From Mantamonas sphyraenae (Eukaryota; CRuMs; Mantamonadidae): DNA of 64,000 bases. A program made the position numbers and the translations under genes. Positions 35,652-47,714 of the stretch are shown here, in pieces. The notes under the pieces were generated by a model. It had not been told where the DNA came from and ran no database searches. It saw only the letters and a program-made list of their open reading frames with translations. The DNA is taken from positions 186,001 through 250,000 of the forward strand of contig JAPMXV010000056.1 of assembly GCA_026936335.1 (NCBI GenBank). The letters run 5' to 3'. Each line of letters begins with the position of its first letter. Position 1 is the stretch's first letter.

Positions 35652-36605
35652 TCACGATGTCTTGTCCCAGTCACCGTAGGAAGACTGTGCACCTGCGCGC
35701 GTGACGCTGATGGAGGCGTGGAATTGGCCCACATCGATGGCCTTGGCCCAGTCCTCCATGCTTGCGCGGCCGTCCTCCACACAGTCGGCCAGCACTGCAC
35801 ACATGCTGCCCGTAAACGCGTCTCCGGCACCCGTGGTGTCCACCACAGAGTGCACCGCGTGACTTTCCAGGTGCAGGCTGCGCTCTGCATCCACATACAG
35901 GGCACCGTGTGCACCCAGGGTGACCACCAACACCAGATCCTTGTGTTGTTCAACAAAGGCCTGTGCCAAATCCATGGAGCTCTGCACCAAGTTGTCACGG
36001 TCCACTTGGCCGTCGCACAGCACCTCCAGCTCGGTTTCGTTGGGCACCAGCACGTCGACACAGGCCAGAAGCTCCTTGGCAAGTGGTTCGGTGAGAGGGG
36101 CCGGGTTGAGCACACGCAGGGCGTTGGGGTTGCTCTCAAACGCACGCACGGTTGTGTCGACGCTGGTTTCCAACTGGGCAAGGAGCACAGCAGCGCCCTC
36201 CACCTCTGTCTGCGCCGCCTCGACATCGCCGGTCGACAAAAGGGCATTTGCACCTGCAGTCAACACAATGGTGTTCTCGCCGTCGCTCTCCTGCACCACA
36301 ATGGTGGCAATGCCGGTGGTGATGTTTTCGCAGCGGCGAACGTGCGTGGTGTCCACCCCTGCAGCCTGCATGCGCTCCACAATCTGGTCGGCGTAGCTGT
36401 CCGAGCCCACACAGCTCAGGAACCGCACGTGGGTGTTGTTGGTTGCGGTCAGCGCTGCGGCCACGGCCTGGTTGGCTCCTTTGCCGCCAAAGTGCACTTC
36501 AAAACCGCTCCCGTGCACCGTTTGTCCCGGCTTGGGGAAGGCGGCCACCTTGACTACGTGATCCACATTGCTGGATCCAATGACCATCAGGTCGCGTGAC
36601 GACAT
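35652..36605 (-). CDS. RBKS: Ribokinase (PfkB family)
   Basis: Intact single exon of 317 residues. PfkB signatures: start VIGSSNVDHVV, FGGKGANQAVAAA (sugar site, first signature), TLGAHGALYV, and the second signature VDTTGAGDAFTGSM with the catalytic Asp and anion hole. The closing SSYGDW fits ribokinases (S-x-P). It phosphorylates D-ribose with ATP, feeding the pentose phosphate pathway. Convergent with GAPDH, about 95 bp apart. Confidence 0.93.
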   Translation of the reverse strand: MSSRDLMVIGSSNVDHVVKVAAFPKPGQTVHGSGFEVHFGGKGANQAVAAALTATNNTHVRFLSCVGSDSYADQIVERMQAAGVDTTHVRRCENITTGIATIVVQESDGENTIVLTAGANALLSTGDVEAAQTEVEGAAVLLAQLETSVDTTVRAFESNPNALRVLNPAPLTEPLAKELLACVDVLVPNETELEVLCDGQVDRDNLVQSSMDLAQAFVEQHKDLVLVVTLGAHGALYVDAERSLHLESHAVHSVVDTTGAGDAFTGSMCAVLADCVEDGRASMEDWAKAIDVGQFHASISVTRAGAQSSYGDWDKTS

Positions 36606-36662
36606 GCTGTTTCTGTGAGTGCAGTGATTTGAATGGGGCCCTGTCCGCAGGCAGACCCACCG

Positions 36663-37485
36663 ATGTCCCGTCGTCACCCGCAGCAGCCCCTCACATCCAC
36701 TCCGCAGCAGCCACCCTTGTCGTCGTCTTCGTCACCCCCGTCTCACTCCCAGGACATGCGGGGGGAGGGGGAGAGGCAGGTTGTGCGAAGCAATGTGGTG
36801 GCCACCAAGCAGACGGATTTGTTGCAGATTGCCGGCACCGCTCTGGGTCAGGTTCCGGGCGTCCTCAAGGCCGTCTACTCACTTGTGGCCAAGGACGCCG
36901 TGCGCCTGTGGGATTCTTTTGCTGCCCAAGGCGTCATCAGCGTGCAGAGGCTGACCACATTGGCCTTTGTGCACCTGTACGGCGACGATGCATCGCTTTC
37001 TCTCGAAGGTGCGCGCGCTCTTGGGTGCTTCGACCGCCCTGGGCCGAGCGAGGGGCACGGAACGACACTGACACAACCGTGCTCACACTCATCTCATTCA
37101 CATCCCGCTTGCGCGTCTTCCCATGCACACTGTGCGACGCACCGCAGAACTACACAACCTGGAACACAACCTGGCGTCGTTGAACGGCCAGGATCGCACC
37201 TTGGCCATGCGCGATCTGCTGGAACACGCGCGCAATCCAGGCACATGGGCCATGCTGAGCAAGTATGCTAGCACAGCACTCCTCTTCCAACTCAGCCGCC
37301 AGGACGACGATGCAGTCTGGCTGCGTGCCTCCACGGTGCTCCTCGTCCGCTCTCGCTACTTTCTCCTCGCCATCCTTTACTTTGCCTTCTTCCTCCTCCG
37401 TGACCTACGCCGCCAACCCGGTTTGTACCTACTCGCCATTGTGTTTGGACCCCTGTTGCGTCGTGGACGTGGCGGTTCTTCCTGA
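36663..37485 (+). CDS. Unknown protein with C-terminal membrane segments
   Basis: Two exons, 36663..37008 and 37148..37485 (GTGCGC donor, GCAG acceptor, 139-nt intron), give 227 residues. The N-terminus is Pro/Ser/Gln-rich. The middle is helical (TDLLQIAGTALGQVPGVLKA, LARNP-type and LLEHARNPGTWAML stretches), and near the end a hydrophobic hairpin (SRYFLLAILYFAFFLLRD, LYLLAIVFGPLL) is followed by RRGRGGSS. I do not recognise the family. The start is 57 bp from the divergent ribokinase start. Confidence 0.6.
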
Positions 37486-37682
37486 GGAGGTGTGTCTCCC
37501 GCGCCACGCCATTCTCCCAGAGTGGAGGACAACTCGCTGCTCCAGCTACGCTTCAGCGTTCCAGAAGAGTGAAGCGCGTGTGGTTGGGCCTGTGGCCTGT
37601 GCAATGCAGAGTGACCCAACGACATCCAATCTAAACAAAAGCCGTTCAACGTTTCGTCGTCACTCCAGGCTCGTTTCCACCC

Positions 37683-38537
37683 ATGAAGTATGCATCCACG
37701 GTCACCATGTTCATGTCGTTGCATGCACTGACACCCTCCTCGTGCAGTATCCTGCCAAAGAAGTCCTGGCATGTGTGGCGGAAAGAAAACCTCGAGCGCA
37801 TCGAGCGCGACGAACGCGAGCATGAAGAGAAACAGAAGCGCAAACGGGAGGCACAGGCACAGGCAGAGTCGGAGCTACGCATGCAAGCCCTGCGCTCGTC
37901 TGTGAAAAGGCGGAAGGTGAGCGCGGAAGGCGAGACACCGGGTCACGACGACGACGCCCCCCTCAGCGACCACGAGGACAAGCCTGCACATATCAACCTG
38001 TTTCAACGGGAGGAAAACAACCACGTGGCTGGGTACGAAGAGAACCAGGAGCGCACCAAGGCCAGGAAGCGAGCAGAAACGGAGAAGCAGCTGCGACGCT
38101 TTCATCTTCTCCTTGGCCAGACTGCCATCGACACAGAAAAGAACAAGCCGTTCTACCTAAAGACACACAGCGAAAACACAAGTGCCTCCTCATCCTCATC
38201 CTCGTCCTCGTCCTCCACCATCCGCCAGGCCGTCGAGCAGAAGCAGCAACAGCTCGTCGACCCGCTTGGAGACATCCACCGTCACAAGTCCACAAAGAAA
38301 AAGGCCCAACGCTTGCAAGAGAAGCGCGCACAGCAGGCCAAGCGCCTCGCAAGTCGCCACAAGCTCCTCAGGAAGCTCAAGGATCAACCGCCGGAGGTCA
38401 AACGGCTCTACGCGCACAAATTACGGCTAAAGGGCCTCCACACAGAAGCAGACATCATCGAGGATGCAGTTCGGGAAGAAGCAGGCATGTACAGCAGCGG
38501 AAGTGGCTTTGGCGACTACGCCAAGAGTGGTCGATGA
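37683..38537 (+). CDS. LENG1: LENG1/CIR N-terminal-domain protein
   Basis: Exon 1 contributes only ATGAA (37683..37687), followed by GTATGC. After a 60-nt intron ending in GTGCAG, exon 2 (37748..38537) restores MNILPKKSWHVWRKENLER, the hallmark start of LENG1 and other CIR-N proteins. 264 residues in all, mostly charged helices with HINLFQ, a Ser run and a basic C-terminus (LRKLKDQPPEVKRLYAHKLR). Related proteins (CWC25, CIR) work with the spliceosome or transcription corepressors. The stop lies 3 bp from the stop of the next, convergent gene. Confidence 0.88.
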   Translation: MKYASTVTMFMSLHALTPSSCSILPKKSWHVWRKENLERIERDEREHEEKQKRKREAQAQAESELRMQALRSSVKRRKVSAEGETPGHDDDAPLSDHEDKPAHINLFQREENNHVAGYEENQERTKARKRAETEKQLRRFHLLLGQTAIDTEKNKPFYLKTHSENTSASSSSSSSSSSTIRQAVEQKQQQLVDPLGDIHRHKSTKKKAQRLQEKRAQQAKRLASRHKLLRKLKDQPPEVKRLYAHKLRLKGLHTEADIIEDAVREEAGMYSSGSGFGDYAKSGR

Positions 38538-38540
38538 AGT

Positions 38541-39311
38541 TCATTCGCCTTTTTCTTCCTTCGCCAGGCTCTCGAGCACCTCTTTGTCGGTCGGCAGGTC
38601 CTTGGGGTCGAGCATGAGTCCCTCGCCCTTGCACAGTTTCAGCATGCGCTCCAAATATTGCCGCATGCCTGCGTCCTTGCCGCCCATCCACAGCACAAAC
38701 CGGAACAGGGGAACGTGCCATGTGCCGTTGCGCACCTCGATGTTTTGGAACATGTGCACCAAGCTGTGTGTGCGAGTCGGGTGCGTGTGGGCTGTGTGTT
38801 AGTCGTCGTGGGTCGAATACACACGATTGTTGCTCGCGGGAACTTTTTCGGGAACTCACGTTTTTGCTCCCTCTTCCACAGGATACATGCGGATCGTCAC
38901 CTGCGCCGTCATGGGCACCTCGGAATCAGTCATTACCCGCTCCACGATGCGCATGTCCGTATCGCTGGAGCCCTTGTCCTGGGAGACTACGCGGACGGTG
39001 ATCACCGACGAGCCCATGTCCTCTCGCCACTCCTTGAGCTCCTCTCCGGGCTGGTCGGGCACCTGCATGGCACGCATTTGATCTCCCGACATGTGAAGCT
39101 TGCTGACATCGTGCACCATCTCCCACACCTCGTCCACCGTCCTATTCACGACCGCATACGCCTGGCCGTAGTGCTGTGCCCCAGCCACAAACTGTCCCAG
39201 CAGCACCACCCCAATCACAAACAGCACCAGCAGCGCAAAGAAGTACACAATGTACTGTCCGCTTCCCAGTGCCTCCCATTCCTGGGACAGATAGTGCTGG
39301 ATGCCTGGCAT
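38541..39311 (-). CDS. Membrane-anchored SRPBCC/START-like protein
   Basis: Two exons, 38860..39311 and 38541..38763 (GTGAGT/ACAG, 96 nt), give 224 residues. One N-terminal membrane helix (YIVYFFALLVLFVIGVVLLG) is followed by a SRPBCC-like fold: TVDEVWEMVHDVSKL opens it, strands alternate, and a long C-terminal helix (GMRQYLERMLKLC) closes it. These domains form hydrophobic ligand pockets; lipid binding is a fair guess. The start at 39311 was preferred over more upstream in-frame ATGs because it leaves a 64-bp divergent gap to phytochelatin synthase. Confidence 0.65.
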
Positions 39312-39375
39312 TGTCTGGTGGTTTGCTGTGTCTCCCCCTTCGCATCCAACCATTACCCCCCCCCCCCTGGCACAC

Positions 39376-40611
39376 ATGTCCACCTCTGAGCAGCCCACAT
39401 CGTTTCACCAGCGTGTGCTTCCGGAGAAGTGCATCGCGTATGGCAGCCAGGAGGGCAAGAGCCTGTTTGCAAGTGCGTTGGCACAGGGCAACATGGAGTC
39501 CTTTTTCCTTCTCAGCCAGCAATTCCTCACGCAGGCCGAACCTGCTTTCTGCGGCCTCACCACCCTGTGTATGGTGCTCAACGCCCTCCACATCGACCCC
39601 GAGCGCGTGTGGAAGGGGCCTTGGCGCTGGTTTGCCGAAGAGTTTCTCGACTGCTGCGTCAGCCTCGAACTCGCAAAGAAGCAGGGCATCACCTTTGACG
39701 AGTTTGCATGCCTGGCACGCTGCAACCGTGCACCCACCATCCGCACCTTTCGCGGCGACCAGCTTTCCGTCGACGACTTCCGCACGCTCGTCCGAGCCTG
39801 TGTTTCCCACACAAACATGCCCATGGTTATTTCCTACAGCCGCAAGGCCCTGGGACAGACCGGCGATGGCCACTTCTCTCCCATTGGCGGCTACGATGAG
39901 GACACCGACAAGGTGCTCATCCTCGACGTGGCCCGTTTCAAGTACCCTGCCCACTGGGTCGACCTGAGCGTCGTCCACGAAGCTCTCGGGTACCTCGACT
40001 CGACCACAGGGCGTGCACGTGGCGTCGTTATCTTCAACAGCATCTACCTGGACACGAGCGACGGCGAAAGCGCCTCCTCCTCCTCCGCATCCGACTCTGA
40101 AGGCTCTGAAGACGAGGACATGCAGCAGGAGTCCCAACCGCCCTTGTTTACACTGCACACCACCTTTCGCACGTGGAGCACCGATCGTCAGACATGGGTG
40201 TCTGCGGCCGTGCCCACAGACGAAGCAGAAGGAGACAACGCAGACTCTCTCGTCTCACTGGTCAAGCACGTCTGCTCCGACGACCAGCTGGTGTCGCTCA
40301 TCTCCCTCAATGACTTGGGTGTCAAAGCCATGGCCGAGAGTGCGGACGATGAATTCATCCAAGAGGCGCGTGAGCAGCTGGAAACGAGCGAGCTGTTTGC
40401 TCTGGTTGCCCAGCATCGTGAGAAGCAGCACGGTCGCTACATCCAAGCCACCCTCCTTGTGCTCCTTCTCATCGAGTCCATGGACGTGTTTGAGTCCCTG
40501 CGCTCGGACAAGCGCTTGCCCACCCTGGGCCCGTTCTGGAAGCTGCAGATGACTCATCTGCAAGCCCAGCTCGACGCTCTCGAGCACAACTGCGGCTGCT
40601 GTGGCAACTAG
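39376..40611 (+). CDS. PCS: Phytochelatin synthase
   Basis: Intact single exon of 411 residues. The papain-like catalytic triad is visible: Cys in EPAFCGLTTLCMVLNAL, His in GDGHFSPIGGY and Asp in ILDVARFKYP. Other family motifs are WKGPWRWF and LARCN. The C-terminal half is less conserved, with an acidic Ser/Glu stretch, as usual. The enzyme joins glutathione units into phytochelatins that chelate cadmium and other heavy metals. A P1B-type metal ATPase lies 10 kb away, but there is no evidence of a shared unit. Confidence 0.95.
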   Translation: MSTSEQPTSFHQRVLPEKCIAYGSQEGKSLFASALAQGNMESFFLLSQQFLTQAEPAFCGLTTLCMVLNALHIDPERVWKGPWRWFAEEFLDCCVSLELAKKQGITFDEFACLARCNRAPTIRTFRGDQLSVDDFRTLVRACVSHTNMPMVISYSRKALGQTGDGHFSPIGGYDEDTDKVLILDVARFKYPAHWVDLSVVHEALGYLDSTTGRARGVVIFNSIYLDTSDGESASSSSASDSEGSEDEDMQQESQPPLFTLHTTFRTWSTDRQTWVSAAVPTDEAEGDNADSLVSLVKHVCSDDQLVSLISLNDLGVKAMAESADDEFIQEAREQLETSELFALVAQHREKQHGRYIQATLLVLLLIESMDVFESLRSDKRLPTLGPFWKLQMTHLQAQLDALEHNCGCCGN

Positions 40612-40666
40612 GGACATTGCAGAGGCAGACACAAGCAATGAAGAAATATTCAGGGGAAATCACCTC

Positions 40667-41518
40667 TCATTTGCTGCCAAACCAGCCGAGTTCTCCACCC
40701 ACCGCGGCGATCAAGTCGTCAACGCCGTTCTGCACCAGAGCAGACCCCGACAGGAAATGCACAGGGTTGTCCAGGTGCTCAAATTCAAACGCCTGTCCCT
40801 CCTTGCCGATCCTCCGCTGCTGCGTTTGCTCCTCGCCGCCCAGAGAGGCCATGGACGAGGTGCGGGTCTTGCGCAACTCCTCCAGTTCCTTCTCCAGGCT
40901 CTTGCAAATGTACGACGGCTTCTTGGCCGTCTCTTTCAGGTCTGCCTTGTTGCAAAACACCAGCAGCGGCACCTTGCTATCCTGTACACGCGGTTCCACC
41001 AGCAGGTCATACAGCAGGCTGCGCGGAAGAGTGGGTGTCGCCCGAGCACGCCGCCACGTGTCAGCTCCAATGATCCTCCCATTCCGGCTCTGCACACTTG
41101 CTGACACCTGCCTCACCCTCGCCACTTACTCTGCCACCGCACTTTTGTCGTCCACAAACGACACTGAATCCACGCAGAAGACCACCACGCCGGCCAGGGG
41201 CAGAAATTGGTTCAGCTGCGGACGCAATCGAGGATGACCCGGAAAATCCACCACCTGCGTCTTTGTGTTGTTTCCTTTGGCCTTGAGCTGCACAGGCACA
41301 AACGTTTCGTCGTTTTCCTCCATGGACGTGTGTGTGGTCACAGTCTGGTCGTCGCGCAGCCTGAAGAAGAGCTGCGTCTTGCCCGAGCCGCACGCGCCGA
41401 CCAGCAACACGGCGTCGCCGGGCTTGCTCGACACCAGCTTCGAACCACCACCCATGGTCATGAAGAGTGCCACAACCACCACAACCACAATCACCACAAT
41501 CAGTGTAGTCGTGTCCAT
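40667..41518 (-). CDS. SRPRB: Signal recognition particle receptor subunit beta
   Basis: Two exons, 41130..41518 and 40667..41018 (GTAAGT/GCAG, 111 nt, phase kept), give 246 residues. The N-terminal membrane anchor is TLIVVIVVVVVVALFMTM. A small GTPase fold follows: P-loop GACGSGKTQLF, VVDFPGHPRLR (G3), VFCNKADL (G4) and a closing SALVQNGVDDL (G5 region). It anchors the SRP receptor at the ER for co-translational targeting. The start is 66 bp from the divergent start at 41585. Confidence 0.95.
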
Positions 41519-41584
41519 GTCAATGTCGCAGGTTCGGGTGCCTGCGGCCTCGCCGCCAAACACTGCGGGGGCCCATTCTGTGCG

Positions 41585-44500
41585 ATGTCGGAGGAGGATG
41601 CATTCCGCTTCCCCATCAAGAGCCGCACGGGTTTTGTGTACACAGCGGGAAAGCGCAGTAGTGCCCTGGCCATGCGCACCACCTCGCGTCAGGGCAAGGC
41701 CACGCCTCGCGACTCCCAAGGCCGACCCTTGGGCACACGCAACCTCCAGTCCACGCTGGGCAAATCCGAAATGGAACGCGACCTTGAACATAGGTACCAG
41801 AACATCGATAGCCGCGACCTCTTTGATCTCAAGCCCGTCAAGAGCCTCGACGCCTACACTGTACGTCCCCGCCGCGGCGAGCCGTTGCGCGGCTCGCTGG
41901 TCCCCACCTCGATCGGCGCCTGCGGCTCATTGCGACCGTTCTTGGGCCAATTCCTACCGCGTGTGTATTCTAGACGCATCACAGACACTGACACGCAGGC
42001 TTCACACATGCACACGCGACACCCACAGGAAGAGCGAGAAAAGTCCAACAAGGAAGCAGGTGAGTGGATGCCCACACACCTCCACCCCACTCTCCCTTCC
42101 CACACACACACACACACACAGCACCATGAGCCATCACCACCACGCACCACGCACCACGCACCACGCACTCACACGGAGAGACATGGACGCCAAAACACAC
42201 AGGGTCGTCGTCGTCGCGAGGAACGTCTGCGTCGGAGCGTTCGAGCGGCAAGCGGGACTCGCGGAAGAAGCGAGACAAGAGCTCTGGGAGCAAGTCGCGA
42301 CTGAACAGCGCACTTGTGGAGGACATTGTACAAACACTGGTGGCAGAGGTGCAGGACATGCCGGGGATGTCGCTGCAAGACAAGCAGGATTTCATTTCGC
42401 AGTTCATGAACGAGGTGGTGGCGCAGGGTGAGTCGCTGCCAGACAGGCACGACTTTTTCACCGAACGGGGCTTCAGCACAGAACAGAACGCAGAGCTGGA
42501 GCGGCGTGTGATGGCACAGGTGATTCGTAAGCGTGCAGAGGTAACGCGCAAGTTTGACGCACGCAAGAAGAAGCTGGACCAGAACCTGATCTTTGACAGC
42601 AGCGTGAATCAGGCGCGTGTCCAATCCATGTTGCGGGTGGAGTTGAAGCGCAAGATCGACATCGAAGCCATCCGCGCACAGGTGCTGGAGCAGATGTACG
42701 CCGAGATGGCTGCCGAGGAACAGGCACGCAAGCAACTCCTGGACGACTCGCTGCAGTTTGAACGCCAGGGAATCAAGAGTATCATTGAGGGGGCGCCGTC
42801 AGCACGCACCGCCGAGGATCTCAAGCAGATGCTGGGCATGTCGCGCACCGAAAGCTCCAGCTCGACGTCGGGCACGACCGAATCAGAGGTGGTGAACGAC
42901 AAGCCCGTCCTGTCGGGCGTCACCAGAGTCAACGCCGTAGGAGGGGGTGGGTTGACCAAGGGCAAGCGCAGGCGGAAGAACCTGAGCGTGCGCATCGCAC
43001 CTCGCGTGGCCTCAACGTTCCACTTTGACGACGATCTGCTGCCGGGCCTGGAGCCTGTGCCGGGCCTGGAGGGTGAACCGGGAGCAGTGACCATCCCTGC
43101 AGGCCGCACGGTGGAGGAGGAGGAGGAAGCCGAAGAGGCCAGGCAAGAGGAGCTCAAGAAGCAGGCGTTGGCAAAGAAGGAACGTGAGGAGGAGGAGGAG
43201 CGCAAAAAGCGAGAGGCTGCCGCTGCTGCTGCTGCCATGGCTGAAGCAGAGGCAAAGGCCAAAGCCAAGCTGGAAGCGGAAGCAAAAGCAAAGGCCGAGG
43301 AGGAGGCCAAGGCCAAAGCGCAAATTCCACCGTCGATGCCTCTGCCCCCGCCGCCCACACGACCTCTGCCAGCGCCACCGTCAGTCACGATTACGCAGGC
43401 CACGGAGGAGGAAGGGAAACACGAGAAGGGGGGCACAGTGGAGAGTGAGAAGAACGCAAAGGTGGACGACGTCGTTGCACAACCAACACCGAGCACCAGT
43501 GCCACCGAGGCATCTCAGAAACAGAAACAGACACGGCCAACATCGGCCGCATCAGAACGAAGTGTGACGGTGCACGACGATACGGGAAAGCCATTCAGCA
43601 TCGAGCAGCAACGACGCACAGACACGCTAAAGGTGGATGGCACAAGCAGTAGCAAGGGCGGCAAGGGTGGCCACAGCAACAACAAACGCGTGCGTGTGAC
43701 AAAGGGTGGCAAGGCCGGACGTCGCGGCGGACGTGCGACGGGCAAGGGCCGCCGACGAGGTGGCGGCGCACGTGGACGGAAGAGAAACACAACCACGCGG
43801 CCAGACTCGATCCTCAGTTTCCATTTGCAGTCGCCAACGCCGACCATGGAGGCGGAGAGGCATGCACTGATGGAGGATGAGGAACGACGGCAGAAGCGGG
43901 AGATGATGAATCCGGTGGAACGCGCAGAGCTGATCCGGCTGGAACAGCGCGAGTTTATCCGCGGGGCGTCGCGTATCGGTGCCTGGGCTCGCGACTGGAG
44001 CGACATTCTGCCCAGCAACGAGGAGCTGGGCAATGCGCCGCTGGAGTTTGTCGGAGACGAGGAAGACATGAGGCTGATCCAAGAAATCATCAACCAGGAA
44101 CCGCTGTTGCGCGAGATCAATCCGGAAGGCAAAGAGGTGCCCATCATGGTGGAGGAGATCATGATGGACTTTGACGACTTGCAAAACATGCTGGACGAGG
44201 ACAGGCGGCGTGTCGAGGAGGAGGAGCAGCAGTCCGAGGCGGCCTCGCCTTGGGTGCCCACTGGCACACGCGCATCAACCTTGTCGTCCGCCGCCGCCAT
44301 AGGCTCGTCGTCGTCGGGATCGTCGTCGGGATCGACGTCCTCGACGCTCAAGACGTCCGGAAGCGGTACGACACCCAAATATGCGACTATCGACGAGGCC
44401 AAGCATCAGGTGTCTGTGTCACGACGGGTGGGACTCAAGTACATCCCTCACATGAAGTACGACAAGATGATGAACAACCTGACGGACGAGCTGAATCCGA

Positions 44501-47500
44501 AAAGCACGCTGGAGGAGGAAAACGCACGCTTCCTGTTCTACCTAGAGGGCGATGTGAAACGCAAGATGAAAGAGTCGGATGTGCCGGAAGAGGTGCTACG
44601 CAACATCCAGAGCGAGTTTCCGTCGACATTCAAGCACCAGCAGGTGACGCGTGTGCAAGCCGCGCGCGCGGCTGAGTCACGCGTTTCTCCGCGCATCTCC
44701 AAAGTGGTGGTGCCGATGAAGATTCGCATGGCCAAGGGCACCCACGACCAGGACTTCCAACTCAAGACTGCCCAGTTCCTGGCCGCCGTCGAGAACAAGT
44801 TCACAAACGTCAAGCGCATCCAGCAGCTGTTTGAGATTGTCCTGGAGGCCGACGAGCAAACCTTCCTGAAGCCGCTGCACAGCGACTTTCCGCCACTGAC
44901 CACAGCCAAGGTGACCCTGGGCGCGGACGTGGACATCATGGCACGTCACAGGCGATACAGGGGCGGACTGGGAGCACGCGACTTTGTGGCCTACGTACTC
45001 AAGCAGGACACCGACGCGCTGCGCATCGCCTTCCAAAGCAAAAAGGGCGGCGGAGGCAGTAGCAGCAGCAATGCAGGCACCGCCAAGCGCACGGTCACGT
45101 CGACTGTGCAGCGAGAGGTCGGACGCAGCCTGTCATTGAGCCAATCGCTCAAGTCGTTGCAGGAGACCGGCAGCAGCGGCGACGGGACGCCGATGTCACC
45201 CAAGGGAAGGAAGGGGAGGAAGGCGGGCAAGGGTGTGGGTGGTGGCGACGACGAGGAAGAGGAAGGGAGGCAACCGGGCATGGTGGCAGGGTTCGCACGA
45301 CGTTTCACGGGCGTGCCCGAGGTGATCCGCCCTGCACGCAAGAGCAGCGCCGACGACGAAGCAGAGGCTGGCAAGGGAGGAAAAGGCGGTGGGGAGGATG
45401 GCAAGCTGGGTGTGGGAGGCAGCGGTGCAGATTCGACGGAACGGCAATTGCAGCGCCGATTGTCGGGCCACTCGCGTGAGGATGGCAACGAGAACCGAAG
45501 TAGAGGCGGCGGGGGTGGTGCAGACGCACCATCGGGCACAGTCAGCATGTCGTTTGCAAGCTACCGGCGTTCATTGTCGATGCAAAACGACGAGGACGAC
45601 GACGGGAGCGAGGAGGACAACCGGCGGGAGAGTGGAGGCAACAAGGACGAAGCGTTGGCACGCATGGCAGCCGCACAGACCCCCGACCTGCCTGCGTCGC
45701 CTGGAAGGAAGGGCAACGAGGGTGGCGGCAAGGCGGAGGAAGAGGAGCCCGAGGAGATGTCACCGGCGTACATTGAACAACTGAACAAGTTCCGGGGCAT
45801 GCTGCAAGACCGGCTGAATGTGGTGTGGAAGCGGCTGGGATCGAGCTCGCACACAAAGCTTCAGATGGCGCTGAAGTTTAGCAAGCCGGACAATCTGGCA
45901 CACATGAACAAGGAGCTGCTGCTGTGGGAGGACGCCAGCAAATGGGTGGCGAAGCGTGAGGAGGTGCTGGAGGAGCTGACCGAGTTTGAACGGGTGGCAT
46001 CGGATCCTCGACGTCTCATGGGCTCGTCGCGAGGACGACTGGACGAAGAGCGCAAACGACGACTGTTCCACCGCAAGCTGGTGCTGCTCAAGGGCAAGGT
46101 GGTGCCCTTGCTGCTGCAACTGCAGCATGAGTACGGAGAAATCCTCCTGTACTACCGCAGACCGTACATCGAAAAGATCGAAGTCGACCAGACGGAACTT
46201 CTGTACGTGCTTCAGCAGGAGCGGTTGTCCAAGGAAGGTCTGACTGCACCGTCTACCGCGTCGGGACGCCGGTCTCGTTCGCCTGCGGCAGGACCCCGTT
46301 ACGGGAACAGCCCAACAGGCGCTGAACACGCAGGAGGAGGCATGCCGGGAGCCCTACTCCACACGGCACCGGGCGCTGTGTTGGGTAGAGACGACGTTGC
46401 AGCGACGGCTGAACGAGGCAACACGGCGGGACCGCGATCGTTGCAAGCACGCACGGTTCAGATGTTGGGCGGCTCGTCTGCAATCCCCATGGCCATGGGA
46501 GGCGGCGGTGGGGGGGTCAACACCACACGCGGAAAACCACGACCGAGTGCGGCCGTGCAGCGACAAAAGCAGCAGCAACGATGGGATGCTGCCCACAAGG
46601 CAGGAAATGCAGGTGTGAGCGCGGCCACACGACGGGTGATGCACGGTGGTGGGACTGTGGGTGGTATGGTGGACGATGAAGACGACGACGACGACGACGA
46701 TGATGACGACGACGATGATGATGATGATGACGACGACGGCGTGTATGGCGACGACGAGGCAGGCGGTGTGGGCGTGAGTGAGGCAGATGAGCATGACGTA
46801 GACGTGCGCTTCAGCAAACACGTGGCGTCTGCAGCGCGTTTGCGCGACGCAGGGATGCAACGCGGTGGCGTGCAGCGTCGGTTTGGGAGCGGATTCATTC
46901 CGACGCCCGCGGTGGCAGAAGCAGCAGGTGGTGGCGATGGCCCGCGTGCGGGGCCCATAGGTGCACGTCGCTCCTCTGTGGCTGTGGGTCGCATGTCGCA
47001 CCTGGGTGAAGGCCGAGGGGGCGTCAGCATCGATTCGATTGTGTCGTTGCGTCAGCGCCGCGAGCGTGCGCTGACCATCGGCAGCCAGGATGACAACGTG
47101 CTGGTGAACAGCGTGAGCATGATGAGCGACGGCTCGTCGGACGACATGGACGGACGTGGGGGCTCACGTGCTGGGATGATTCGTCACCAGAGCTTGCGCA
47201 ATCTCAACAGCGGCAGTCCGCTGCTGGGGGTCGACGACGACATTTCGCTGGGCGCAGACACCGGTAGCGACAGCGAGAGGACAAACAACGACGGCGGCCG
47301 ATGGTCTTTTGCAGCCCACCAGCTCCACCACCGTCCATCTGGATCTTCTCGAGCGGCAGATGACCGTAGACACGGAGTACACCACCGACGACGACGACCA
47401 TTCGCACACAGTACACACTGCAGATGCGAGCGAGTCCATTACAGGCAACAACAACGGGGACACACAGGTCATCGGGTCTCGTCTGTCCTCACTCGTTGCA

Positions 47501-47668
47501 GGCGGGCAGGTGCCAATGGCCAAACGGTATACCAGACTCTCACCCGAGCCCATCCGCAGACCAATGGGTGGACCTGGCATGTTGCAGAAGCAAGACTCGT
47601 CTGCAAGCATGTTTTCGGGAGTGGCGACGTTGAGCACGCGAAGCACGCGACAGAGCACAGATCAATGA
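41585..47668 (+). CDS. Large low-complexity protein of unknown function (about 1,920 residues, one frame break)
   Basis: Exons 41585..41860, 42029..42059 (31 nt) and 42203 onward, with GTACGT and GTGAGT donors. Phases close into GSSSSRGTSASERSSGKR. The protein is charged: a Lys/Ala/Glu helix near 43130-43330, a Pro run, an Arg/Gly-rich basic patch (GGKAGRRGGRATGKGRRRGG) and an Asp tract at 46678..46738. Better-conserved-looking parts include KYIPHMKYDKMMNNL, VVPMKIRMAKGTHDQDFQLK and ARHRRYRGGLGARDFVAYVL. Near 47305, at GGTCTTTTGCAG, the frame shifts by one; the alternate frame continues sensibly (LLERQMTVDTEYTTDDDD) to a stop at 47668. I do not recognise it. Confidence 0.7.
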
Positions 47669-47714
47669 CTGAATGAAGTGCATTCCTTTCCCCTCCCCGT
47701 GACTTTTCTGCTGC

